Origin: Oscillospiraceae bacterium
GTDB lineage: Bacteria > Bacillota > Clostridia > Oscillospirales > Oscillospiraceae
DNA length: 64,000 bases
Assembly (NCBI GenBank): GCA_902795045.1
Contig: CADBJU010000003.1
Span: 124,001 to 188,000 of the forward strand
Reading direction: 5' to 3'
Below are positions 32,301-40,428 of this stretch, piece by piece (positions within the stretch are counted from its first letter, which is position 1; each line of letters starts with the position of its first letter). The position numbers and the translations under genes are program-made. The notes beneath the pieces are model-generated. The model did not search any database and was not told the origin of the DNA. It saw nothing but the letters and a program-made list of their open reading frames with translations.

Positions 32301-33877
32301 TTCAGCATCTCCTCTAATTCAGCAAGCTCTTTCCCGATCTCCGCCTCCAGCTCCTTGATGTTGGTCAGGATCTCGCTTGTGGGCGGGTACTCCACGGGCT
32401 TGTACTCCGTCTGCTTGTACTTGTTGATGGAGAGGTCATAGTCGTTTTGAACGATCTCATCCTTCGGAACGAAGAAGCTCTGCTCCGTGCGGGCTCTGCC
32501 TCCCTCTCCGAGGGAGGGGGACCGCGAAGCGGTGGAAGGAGCTACTCCCTCAGTCTCGCTGCGCTCGACAGCTCCCTCAGGGAGGGAGCCATGAATGGAG
32601 CGAAACCGTGCGATGATGTCGGGGATGTCATTCTCCTTGGTCTCGCTGCGCTTGTCGTCCAGGGAGAAGCCGTCGGCTTTCATGTCATAAAACCAGACCT
32701 TATCTGTTCCGCCGTGGCCGGTCTTGGTGAAGATCAGGATGGCGGTGGACACGCCCGCGTAGGGCTTGAACACGCCGGAGGGCATGGAGATCACGGCCTC
32801 GAGACGGTTGCCCTCAATGAGCTCCTTGCGGATGGCTTTGTGCGCGGTGGAGGAGCCGAAGAGCACGCCGTCCGGCACGATGCAGGCGCAGCGGCCGCCG
32901 ACCTTGAGCATCCGCAGAAACAGCGCCAGAAACAGCAGCTCGGTCTTCTTGGTTTTGCAGACTTTCAGGAGATCGGCGGAGACGATATCAGCGTCCAGGC
33001 TCCCCTTGAAGGGGGGATTGGCCAGGATGAGACTGTACTTCTCCCGGTCCGGGTTCTGGTCGGAGAGGCTGTCCCGGTATTCGATAAAGGGGTTGTCCAC
33101 CCCGTGGGTCATCATGTTCATGGCCCCGATGCGCAGCATGGTGCGGTCCATGTCGTAGCCGTGGAACATGTGGTTCATGTAGTGATCCTTGTTCTGGCGG
33201 TTGAAGAAAACCTCCTGCTTGCGGTTTTCTTTGAGATAGTCGCTGACCGCTACGAGGAAGCCGGAGGTGCCGCAGGCCGGGTCACAGACCACGTCGTCCG
33301 CCTTGGGCTCCATCAGCTCCACCATCATGCGGATGATATGGCGCGGCGTGCGGAACTGGCCGTTGACCCCCGCCGTGGCAATCTTGGAGAGCAGGTATTC
33401 GTACACGTCGCCGCGGGTGTCGGCGGCCTTGAGCTGGGCCATCTGCTCATAGATGCCGTCCATGGCCGTGACGATCTTGTCCAGCATCAGGGGCGTGGGA
33501 ATCTTAAAGATCGCGTCGCCCATGTACTTGGAATAGGCGCTCTCCTTGTCGCCGTGCAGGTTCTTGATAAAGGGGAAGACCCATTCCTGCACGGTGCTGT
33601 ACATCTTCGCGGCCGGGAAATCGTGGAACACGCTCCATTTGAGCTGGCTGCCGTCGATCACGCGCTCGCCGATCCGCACCTCTTTGGCAAAAATGCTCTC
33701 ATAGGGCAGGCCGAGCATGGCTGACTCGCGGGCGCGGAGATTGTCCGCGTCGTCCAGATCGTGAATGAACATCAGATAGGTCATCTGCTCGATCACGTCC
33801 AGGGGATTGGTCAAACCGCCCGTCCAGAAGATTTCCCAAAGGCTGTCGATTCTGCTTTTCAGTTCGCCTGTAACCAT
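32297..33877 (-). CDS. hsdM: Type I restriction enzyme, modification subunit
   Basis: 526 aa. An N-terminal helical domain (residues 1-150) is followed by an N6-adenine methyltransferase with the AdoMet site DPACGTSGFL at 199-208 and catalytic NPPF at 287-290. With HsdS it methylates the host recognition site and with HsdR it completes the restriction complex. Residues about 429-463 (GSLPEGAVERSETEGV, PSTASRSPSLGEGG) come from an in-frame copy of the dispersed repeat. The normal HsdM sequence resumes at RTEQSFFVPKDEI. AAAGGAGAAGAAAC precedes the ATG. Confidence 0.95.
   Translation of the reverse strand: MVTGELKSRIDSLWEIFWTGGLTNPLDVIEQMTYLMFIHDLDDADNLRARESAMLGLPYESIFAKEVRIGERVIDGSQLKWSVFHDFPAAKMYSTVQEWVFPFIKNLHGDKESAYSKYMGDAIFKIPTPLMLDKIVTAMDGIYEQMAQLKAADTRGDVYEYLLSKIATAGVNGQFRTPRHIIRMMVELMEPKADDVVCDPACGTSGFLVAVSDYLKENRKQEVFFNRQNKDHYMNHMFHGYDMDRTMLRIGAMNMMTHGVDNPFIEYRDSLSDQNPDREKYSLILANPPFKGSLDADIVSADLLKVCKTKKTELLFLALFLRMLKVGGRCACIVPDGVLFGSSTAHKAIRKELIEGNRLEAVISMPSGVFKPYAGVSTAILIFTKTGHGGTDKVWFYDMKADGFSLDDKRSETKENDIPDIIARFRSIHGSLPEGAVERSETEGVAPSTASRSPSLGEGGRARTEQSFFVPKDEIVQNDYDLSINKYKQTEYKPVEYPPTSEILTNIKELEAEIGKELAELEEMLK
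32497..32590. repeat. Dispersed repeat copy (F) inserted in frame inside hsdM
   Basis: It carries GCCTCCCTCTCCGAGGGAGG, GACCGCGAAGCGGTGG and CAGCTCCCTCAGGGAGGGAG, read through without a stop. The peptide shares PSTASRS and EGGxA with the insert in hsdR, so the same frame of the repeat is used. Confidence 0.85.
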
Positions 33878-33889
33878 GTTTCTTCTCCT

Positions 33890-34948
33890 TTATTCCTTAT
33901 CCCAATTCCAAACGTATGAAGTGTAGCGGCCGCCGCCGATTTTCAGAATGTCGCCGCTGTCCGTCAGTTCTTTCAGTGCGCGCTGTATGGTGACCTGGCT
34001 GATGTCCGGGCACTGCGCCATCAGCTCCGACTTCGTGATCTTCCCGGTCGTGCTGCGGATAAGCCTGCGGATGCGGCCGGTTTTGGAGTTCCCGGTTTCG
34101 AGCAGAATCTCCGCCCGCTCCGCAAATTCTCGATAGGCTGCGATAATGACGCCGAGCAGATAGCGCACGAAGGGCAGATAATCATTGTTTCCCTCGTGCC
34201 AGTTTTCGGAACTGGCTTGCAGCGTCTCGTAATAGCTGTCCTTGCTGTCGGCAATCAGCCGCTCAATACTGATATACTTTCCGATCGGGTAACCCGTGCG
34301 GTACAGAAGCAGTAAGGTCAGCAGGCGGCTCATGCGTCCGTTGCCGTCATTGAAGGGGTGAATGCAGAGGAAGTCCAGGACGAATAGGGGGATCAGCAGC
34401 AGATCGTCCAGCTCCGGATCTGCGATTGCTTCGTTGATCGCTGTGCAGAGAGAATCCATGGCCTCCGGTGTCTCCCAGGCCGGGACGGGCTGGAAGCGGA
34501 CACGCTTTGTACCGTCCGGCAGCGTCTCGGCAATCACGTTGTCCGAATTCTTAAAGCTTCCACCGATCGACATGCCGCTGAATTTATACAGATCCCGGTG
34601 AAGCTGCAGGATCATGCCGGGGCGGATCGGGATAAACTCATAGTTTTCATGGATCATGTTCAGCACGTCCCGGTATCCGGCGATCTCCCGTTCGCTGCGG
34701 CTGCGCGGGGTCGTTTTGTTCCGCACAAGCAGCTTCAGACGGTCGTCCGCGGTGATGATGCCTTCGATCCGGTTCGATGCCTCCGTGCTCTGGATCTTTG
34801 CGATCTCCAGCAGTTCGTCCAGCACATCCTTCTGGGCATCGGAAAATCTACTCTGTTTTCCTTTCTGCTCATGGATCTGTGTGAGATAGGAAACGATCTC
34901 CGGGGTCAGCAGCTTTTGATATTCCTTTTTATAGTTGAAACTCCGCAT
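33890..34948 (-). CDS. Fic family protein (probable AMP-transferase)
   Basis: 352 aa. The Fic motif HPFNDGNGR is intact at 197-205, with the catalytic His. An N-terminal inhibitory helix motif, (S/T)xxxE(G/N), is present as SNRIEG at 58-63, which places it among self-inhibited Fic proteins. The C-terminus is a winged helix (ITKSELMAQC... VTIQRALKELTDSGDILKIG). It should transfer AMP or a similar group to a target protein; the target is unknown. It is the first gene of the operon, 12 nt before hsdM. The second ATG is chosen because GAGGG lies 6 nt before it. Confidence 0.88.
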   Translation of the reverse strand: MRSFNYKKEYQKLLTPEIVSYLTQIHEQKGKQSRFSDAQKDVLDELLEIAKIQSTEASNRIEGIITADDRLKLLVRNKTTPRSRSEREIAGYRDVLNMIHENYEFIPIRPGMILQLHRDLYKFSGMSIGGSFKNSDNVIAETLPDGTKRVRFQPVPAWETPEAMDSLCTAINEAIADPELDDLLLIPLFVLDFLCIHPFNDGNGRMSRLLTLLLLYRTGYPIGKYISIERLIADSKDSYYETLQASSENWHEGNNDYLPFVRYLLGVIIAAYREFAERAEILLETGNSKTGRIRRLIRSTTGKITKSELMAQCPDISQVTIQRALKELTDSGDILKIGGGRYTSYVWNWDKE

Positions 34949-34997
34949 GTGCATCCCTCATTCGGCAGGCCGATTGTGTCTATATAAATACGATTCT

Positions 34998-35026
34998 ATT
35001 ATATGATTCATCGTTTTAAACGTCAA
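34998..35026 (-). promoter_or_regulatory. Promoter of the fic-hsd operon
   Basis: Minus strand TTGACG, 17 nt, TATAAT, about 50 nt before the fic start. No other strong promoter is seen within the operon. Confidence 0.8.
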
Positions 35027-35027
35027 G

Positions 35028-35064
35028 TCAATTTAATCAAATTTTGAATTTATGATTAAATTGA
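35028..35064. promoter_or_regulatory. Operator-like palindrome beside the fic-hsd promoter
   Basis: TCAATTTAATCA and TGATTAAATTGA are perfect 12-nt inverted arms 13 nt apart, ending one base from the -35 hexamer. The site has the form of a dimer-binding operator, perhaps for the Fic protein's winged helix or a host regulator. Confidence 0.55.
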
Positions 35065-35093
35065 ATCGGGTAAGTGTGCTATTTGATGTAAAG

Positions 35094-35136
35094 AGGCACC
35101 CGGGAAAGTGATGCTTGATCGCTTCTCCGGGTGCCT
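35094..35136 (-). terminator. Weak terminator after the GH43 remnant
   Basis: AGGCACCCGG / CCGGGTGCCT, with a 23-nt loop, is followed by CTTTACATC on the minus strand. The 315-nt gap from 34949 to 35263 holds the fic promoter, the operator and this hairpin; 35140-35263 shows nothing recognisable. Confidence 0.4.
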
Positions 35137-35263
35137 GCGCTGTTGTCGGTTTCTACCGGTGCGTTTCTGAATCGGGCACCTTCACGAATATTACCGCATA
35201 ATTGCAGATTTCTAAAACACGTTTTACAGCAGATTTGCGGAATGTTCGCATGTTCACATGTGC

Positions 35264-36181
35264 TTACTCCGCGAAGAAGCACAAGCTCTTGAGCTCCCAC
35301 TCGCCTTTTCCCTCATAGCGGAGATAGAGGGCGCGGGTGTCCTGCTCCGGCGCGATGGGAAGGAGCAGCATGCGCCAATCCCTGACTGCCGCGTCAAACT
35401 CGATGGCGCCGATGACCTCCTCGCCCGCCGCGTCATGGGAGACCGTGATCGTGCCCGCAAGCTCGCCGCGCACTTCGAGACCGAGAAAGCTCGTGCCGTA
35501 AAAATCGAAGTACTTGTATCCGATCACGGCGCCGTCCTTGATGCCGGTGATAAAGCTCACATTCTGCCGCTCGGTCACACGGATCTGGCGCTGCATTTTC
35601 GGGTCGCCGTAGTCGATGGCGTTCGTGACCGTGGGATCGGTCAGATGACAGGCAATGGCAGCGGGGTAGCTGCCGGAGGCTTTGAGCGGGCCGCCGTTCA
35701 AGCCGCAGCTTGTGATCTCGACCTGGGGGATGCTCCCGTCGGGCAGCATGGTCACGCGCTCGGCACAGCCCTGGCGGGAAAACTCCGTACCGTTGGTCTG
35801 GCGGTGGTAGAAGATGTAGAGGGCATCGCCCACCTCCACCAGGCCGCCGTGGTTGTTGCCGAGATGGGCGACAGGTTCGGTGCGGCCGTCCAGGCCGATG
35901 TCGCCGTTGGAAACGATGGTGCCGCCGTAGACAAAACCGGAATCGGGTCTGTCGCTGACCGCATAGCACAGCTCGTGGCTCTTGTGGCTGGAATAGACGA
36001 AGTAGTATTTGCCGTTTATCTTGCGGATGGAGGACGCCTCGAAGAAGCCGTGGCCCTCGTAGCCGGTGCCGGCGGTGTGGTGTCCGCCGGGGAGCAGCAC
36101 TCGAGGCAGCTCCTTTGCCGTGAGCATGTCCGGCTCCAGCTCCACCACATAGGAGTCCTCACCCATGGGCAGGGCCTTCAT
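35264..36181 (-). pseudogene. 5'-truncated glycoside hydrolase family 43 gene
   Basis: 305 aa of GH43-like sequence. VVELEPDMLTAKELPRVLLPG, GHGFFEASSIRKINGKYYFVYSS and HGGLVEVGDALYIFYHRQTNG are typical of the middle of the five-bladed propeller, followed by a C-terminal sandwich domain. The first blades, including the catalytic base Asp, are absent. The frame is closed by TAA five codons before the first ATG. No Shine-Dalgarno suits that ATG. Full-length relatives (arabinofuranosidase/xylosidase type) are about 150 residues longer. I take it as a remnant, perhaps cut by a rearrangement near the island edge. Confidence 0.7.
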
Positions 36182-36404
36182 GGCCTCAATACAGTGTTAC
36201 GGATTCGCCGGGGGGCAACTCATGCTTTCACTCTTATACCCGCCATATCTGCCACAAGCGATCCCGTGCAGCTAATGGGCTTTGACTTGTTTGGCAGTCT
36301 CTCCCTCGTATGCGGCTTTACATGATTTCTGTTCGCCGGGCCTGAGCTTTGCCGCCGCAGGGGCGGACGCGGGTTTAGAACGTGCGCTCGCAGGGTGCAC
36401 CGGC

Positions 36405-36437
36405 AAAAGCCGCGTCCCGAATCGGGACGCAGCTTTT
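36405..36437. terminator. Terminator-like hairpin downstream of ppdK
   Basis: AAAAGCCGCGTCCC and GGGACGCAGCTTTT pair with one mismatch around a 5-nt loop, with T-rich ends in both directions. It probably ends the ppdK transcript on the minus strand. Confidence 0.65.
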
Positions 36438-36477
36438 GTTATATCTTGGCGCTCAATTGACCCCATCAGCAAGCAGA

Positions 36478-36547
36478 GGGAAGATACCCCTTCCGCCGCT
36501 GAAGCGGTCCCCCTCCCCCGGACGCCGCAAGCGGCCGGGGGAGGCAA
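36478..36547. repeat. Dispersed repeat copy (G) downstream of ppdK
   Basis: CCGCTGAAGCGGTCCCCCTCCCCCGGA... GCCGGGGGAGGC has the same order of elements as copy B. Confidence 0.7.
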
Positions 36548-36551
36548 GGTC

Positions 36552-39410
36552 TTACTTCTTGTTCTCGCTGAAGGTCTTCTTGGCTTCTTCCCAACCGGCC
36601 AGGAGGGACTTGTAGCCCGCCTGAGCAAAGTCGGCCAGCTCCGCGCTTGCGGCGTCAGCGATGGCAGCCAGCTTGTCGGTGGCTTCCTTCAGCGCAGTCT
36701 TGGCGGCATCGACCATGGCCTCAGTCTCGTCCTCGGCAGCCTTGATCTCCTTGGCGACAGCTTCCTCGGCTTCCTTCTCCTCCTTGATCGCAGCCTGTGC
36801 GGCGGCGAGGCGGGCGATGGGAACGCGGAAGGGGCTGCAGGACACGTAGTCCAGACCGACCTTGTGGAAGAACTCAACGGAACTGGGATCGCCGCCGTGC
36901 TCGCCGCAGACACCGAGGTGAATGTCGGGACGGACGGAGCGGCCCAGGGTCGCGGCCATCTTCACCAGCTTGCCGACACCCTTCTGGTCGATGCGGGCAA
37001 AGGGATCGCTCTCGTAGATCTTGGCGTCGTAGTAGGAGGAGAGGAACTTGCCGGCGTCGTCACGGCTGAAGCCGAAGGTCATCTGGGTCAGGTCGTTGGT
37101 GCCGAAGGAGAAAAACTCGGCCTCTTCGGCGATCTCGTCCGCGGTCAGCGCGGCGCGCGGGATCTCGATCATGGTGCCGACCAGATACTTCATGTCGGAG
37201 CCGGCTTCCTTGATGATGGCGTCGGCGGTCTTGACAACGACGTCCTTGACGTACTTGAGCTCCTTGACCTCGCCGATCAGCGGGATCATGATCTCGGGCT
37301 GCATCTTCCACTCGGGGTGGCGGGCCTGGACAGCCAAGGCGGCCTTGATGACGGCAGCGGTCTGCATCTCGGCGATCTCGGGATAGGTGACGGCCAGACG
37401 GCAGCCGCGGTGACCCATCATGGGGTTGAACTCGTGGAGGGAGCTGATGATATTCTTGATTTCCTCGACGCTCTTGCCCTGGGTCTCGGCCAGCGCCTTG
37501 ATGTCCTCTTCCTCGGTGGGAACGAACTCGTGGAGAGGCGGGTCGAGGTAGCGGATAGTGACAGGATAGCCCTGCATGGCCTCGTAGATGCCCTCGAAGT
37601 CGCCCTGCTGCATGGGCTCGAGCTTGGCAAGCGCGGCAACGCGCTCTTCCTTGGTGTCGGAGCAGATCATCTCGCGCAGAGCGGCGATGCGGTCGCCCTC
37701 GAAGAACATATGCTCGGTACGGGTCAGGCCGATGCCCTGGGCGCCCAGCTCGACAGCCTTGGCGGCGTCACGCGGGGTGTCGGCATTGGTGCGGACCTGG
37801 AGGCGGCGGTACTTGTCGGCCCAGGCCATGATGCGGCCGAACTCGCCGGCGATGGAGGCGTCGACCGTGGGGATGAGGCCGTCGTAGATATTGCCGGTGG
37901 AGCCGTCGATGGAGAGGAAGTCGCCCTCGTGGAAGGTCTTGCCTGCCAGCTCGAACTTCTTGTTCTCTTCATCCATCTTGATCTCACCGCAGCCGGAGAC
38001 GCAGCACTTGCCCATGCCGCGGGCAACGACGGCCGCGTGGCTGGTCATGCCGCCGCGCACGGTCAGGATGCCCTGAGCGGCAGCCATGCCCTCGATATCC
38101 TCGGGGCTGGTCTCGAGACGGACCAGGACGACCTTTTCCTTGCGGGCAGCCCAGGCCTTGGCGTCCTCAGCGGAGAAGACGATCTTGCCGGCGCCGGCGC
38201 CGGGGGAAGCGCCCAGGCCCTTGCCGATGGGCGTGGCAGTCTTGAGGACGGCGGCATCGAACTGGGGGTGGAGCAGGGTGTCGAGGTTGCGCGGCTCGAT
38301 CATCAGAACAGCCTGCTTCTCGTCGATCATACCCTCGTCGACCAGGTCGCAGGCGATCTTGAGGGCAGCCTGCGCGGTGCGCTTGCCGTTGCGGCACTGG
38401 AGCATGTAGAGCTTGCCGTTTTCGACGGTGAACTCCATGTCCTGCATGTCGCGGTAGTGATCCTCAAGCAGGGCGCAGACCTTGACGAACTGCTCATAGG
38501 CTTCGGGGAACTTCTCCTCCATCTGGGAGATGGGCATCGGGGTGCGGACGCCGGCCACGACGTCCTCGCCCTGGGCGTTGGTCAGGAACTCGCCCATGAG
38601 CTTCTTCTCGCCGGTGGCGGGGTCACGGGTGAAGGCGACGCCGGTGCCGGAGTTTTCATTGAGGTTGCCGAAGACCATCGGCATGACGTTGACGGCAGTG
38701 CCCCAGGAATAGGGGATGTCGTTCTGCTGGCGGTAGTAGTTGGCGCGGGGGTTGTCCCAGGAGCGGAAGACGGCGCGGATGGCCTCCTTGAGCTGGACAA
38801 CGGGATCGGAGGGGAAGTCCTCACCGATCTGCTTCTTGTATTCGGCCTTGAACTGCTCAGCCAGCTCCTTGAGATCGGCAGCGGTGAGCTCAACGTCGAA
38901 GGTGACGCCCTTGCGCTCCTTCATCTGGTCGATGAGCTGTTCAAAGTACTTCTTGCCGACTTCCATGACGACGTCGGAGAACATCTGGATAAAGCGGCGG
39001 TAGGAGTCATAGACAAAGCGCTCGAACTTGGGATCGGGGTTGCCGGCGATCATGGCGGCGACAACATCGTCGTTCAGGCCGAGGTTCAGAATGGTATCCA
39101 TCATGCCGGGCATGGAGGCGCGGGCGCCGGAACGCACGGAGACCAGCAGGGGGTTCTTGAGGTCGCCGAACTTTTTGCCGTTGATCTGCTCCATGATCTC
39201 GACGTTCTTCATGATCTCTGCCATGATAGAGTCGTTGATCTGGCGGCCGTCCTCGTAATACTGGGTGCAGGCTTCGGTGGTGATGGTGAAGCCCTGGGGG
39301 ACGGGCAGGCCGATGTTGCTCATCTCAGCGAGGTTTGCGCCCTTGCCGCCGAGCAGCTCACGCATGTTTGCATTGCCTTCGGAGAAGAGATACACGTACT
39401 TTTTGCTCAT
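36552..39410 (-). CDS. ppdK: Pyruvate, phosphate dikinase with extra C-terminal tail
   Basis: 952 aa. The ATP-grasp N-terminal domain opens with KYVYLFSEGNANMRELLGGKGANLAEM. The swivelling His domain carries GGMTSHAAVVARGMGKCC with the phosphorylated His. The C-terminal barrel has the LTRTEHMFFEGDR, GTNDLTQMTFGFSRDD and CGEHGGDPSSVEFFHKVGLDYVSCSPFRVP motifs. It interconverts pyruvate, ATP and Pi with PEP, AMP and PPi in anaerobic glycolysis. The family usually ends near residue 875; here about 78 more residues form an Ala/Glu/Lys-rich helical tail, not known to me in this family. AAGGAAAGACAGC precedes the ATG. Confidence 0.95.
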   Translation of the reverse strand: MSKKYVYLFSEGNANMRELLGGKGANLAEMSNIGLPVPQGFTITTEACTQYYEDGRQINDSIMAEIMKNVEIMEQINGKKFGDLKNPLLVSVRSGARASMPGMMDTILNLGLNDDVVAAMIAGNPDPKFERFVYDSYRRFIQMFSDVVMEVGKKYFEQLIDQMKERKGVTFDVELTAADLKELAEQFKAEYKKQIGEDFPSDPVVQLKEAIRAVFRSWDNPRANYYRQQNDIPYSWGTAVNVMPMVFGNLNENSGTGVAFTRDPATGEKKLMGEFLTNAQGEDVVAGVRTPMPISQMEEKFPEAYEQFVKVCALLEDHYRDMQDMEFTVENGKLYMLQCRNGKRTAQAALKIACDLVDEGMIDEKQAVLMIEPRNLDTLLHPQFDAAVLKTATPIGKGLGASPGAGAGKIVFSAEDAKAWAARKEKVVLVRLETSPEDIEGMAAAQGILTVRGGMTSHAAVVARGMGKCCVSGCGEIKMDEENKKFELAGKTFHEGDFLSIDGSTGNIYDGLIPTVDASIAGEFGRIMAWADKYRRLQVRTNADTPRDAAKAVELGAQGIGLTRTEHMFFEGDRIAALREMICSDTKEERVAALAKLEPMQQGDFEGIYEAMQGYPVTIRYLDPPLHEFVPTEEEDIKALAETQGKSVEEIKNIISSLHEFNPMMGHRGCRLAVTYPEIAEMQTAAVIKAALAVQARHPEWKMQPEIMIPLIGEVKELKYVKDVVVKTADAIIKEAGSDMKYLVGTMIEIPRAALTADEIAEEAEFFSFGTNDLTQMTFGFSRDDAGKFLSSYYDAKIYESDPFARIDQKGVGKLVKMAATLGRSVRPDIHLGVCGEHGGDPSSVEFFHKVGLDYVSCSPFRVPIARLAAAQAAIKEEKEAEEAVAKEIKAAEDETEAMVDAAKTALKEATDKLAAIADAASAELADFAQAGYKSLLAGWEEAKKTFSENKK

Positions 39411-39558
39411 GCTGTCTTTCCTTTCCTTTGTACAAAAAAATATTATAAAAAATAAAGTGGTGTTCCGTCTTTATAGCTTACCACATTCCATGCGGTTTTC
39501 GCAATACCTTTTCGCCGGAAATCTGCTTTTTTGTTGTTAAAAAATTTGCTTTTATATC

Positions 39559-40428
39559 CTATTCGCCCGCTGCGTTCAGGCTTTCGGCAATGTGCAGGAA
39601 GTCGGCGGTGCTCAGCACCTCGCCCCGGATGCGCGTGTCGAAGCCGAGGGCTGTGAGCGCTCCCTCGATCTGTTCCTTCGATACCCCCGCCACCTGGGAG
39701 GAGACCGCGTTGACCAGGGTCTTGCGCCGCTGGTTGAAGGCCGCGCGCACAAGCCTGAACATCATATCCGCCGCCTCCGGGTTTTTTACCTCCACTGGCG
39801 GGGACTTGCGCCGCGTCAGGCGGATGACGGAGCTTGTGACCTTGGGCTGGGGCACAAAGCAGGACGGCGGCACATCAAACAGCAGCTCCGTCTCCATGTA
39901 CCACTGGACGAGGATGCCGAAGGCGCCGTAGTCGGCGGTGCCGGGTCCGGCGCAGATGCGGCGCGCCACCTCGCGCTGGATCATGACGGTGATGGTCTCG
40001 AAGCATCCGGCTTCAATGAGCGCCGTGAGCACGGGGGATGTGATGTTATACGGCAGGTTTGCGCATACCGCGTGGCGCATGCCGGGCTGGTGCTCCTCCA
40101 TGAGTTCCGGAAGGTCCTGCTTGAGAACGTTTCCGAAGACGATCTCCACGTTTTCGCAGCCGGAAAGCGTCTCGGCCAGAATGGGTTTCAGTGCCTTGTC
40201 CAGCTCCACGCACAGGACCTTTCCCGCGCGTTTGGAAAGCTCCTGCGTCAGACAGCCGACGCCGGGGCCGATCTCGAGAACGCCCGTTTTATCATCCAGC
40301 ATGGCCGAAGCGGCGATATCCTCCGGCACCCAGGCGGCGGTCAGGAAGTTCTGCCCCATGGATTTGGAGAAGCGGAACTTGTGCCGGGCAAGCAGGGCGC
40401 GGATTTCATTGTAGTCTGTTAAATTCAT
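39559..40428 (-). CDS. rsmA: 16S rRNA dimethyladenosine transferase
   Basis: 289 aa. It has the KsgA/RsmA features: FRFSKSMGQNFL at the N-terminus, the AdoMet loop VLEIGPGVGCLTQELS, and the catalytic NLPYNITSPVL. A C-terminal helical domain with FNQRRKTLVNAVS follows. It dimethylates two adjacent adenines near the 3' end of 16S rRNA. Its ATG overlaps the stop of the trmD fusion gene (ATGA), so it is the last gene of the rimM-trmD-rsmA operon. Confidence 0.95.
   Translation of the reverse strand: MNLTDYNEIRALLARHKFRFSKSMGQNFLTAAWVPEDIAASAMLDDKTGVLEIGPGVGCLTQELSKRAGKVLCVELDKALKPILAETLSGCENVEIVFGNVLKQDLPELMEEHQPGMRHAVCANLPYNITSPVLTALIEAGCFETITVMIQREVARRICAGPGTADYGAFGILVQWYMETELLFDVPPSCFVPQPKVTSSVIRLTRRKSPPVEVKNPEAADMMFRLVRAAFNQRRKTLVNAVSSQVAGVSKEQIEGALTALGFDTRIRGEVLSTADFLHIAESLNAAGE

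Larger units (their letters stand above)
36182..36551. other. Gene-free 370-nt gap with terminator and repeat
   Basis: 36182-36400 shows no gene and no recognisable remains of the missing GH43 5' part in any frame. 36405-36437 is a hairpin and 36478-36547 a dispersed repeat copy. Confidence 0.6.

Noticed and set aside
36272..36628. Small protein gene overlapping the end of ppdK
   Set aside because: Composition follows the repeat and the ppdK antiframe; no ribosome binding site and no family resemblance.
36282..39455. Very long open frame (about 1057 codons) on the plus strand opposite ppdK
   Set aside because: It is the mirror of a high-GC gene with strong third-base bias; it has no family resemblance and ppdK on the other strand is unmistakable. 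The same holds for long antisense frames opposite the oxidoreductase, permease, hsdR, ffh, rpoD/dnaG and GH32 genes.
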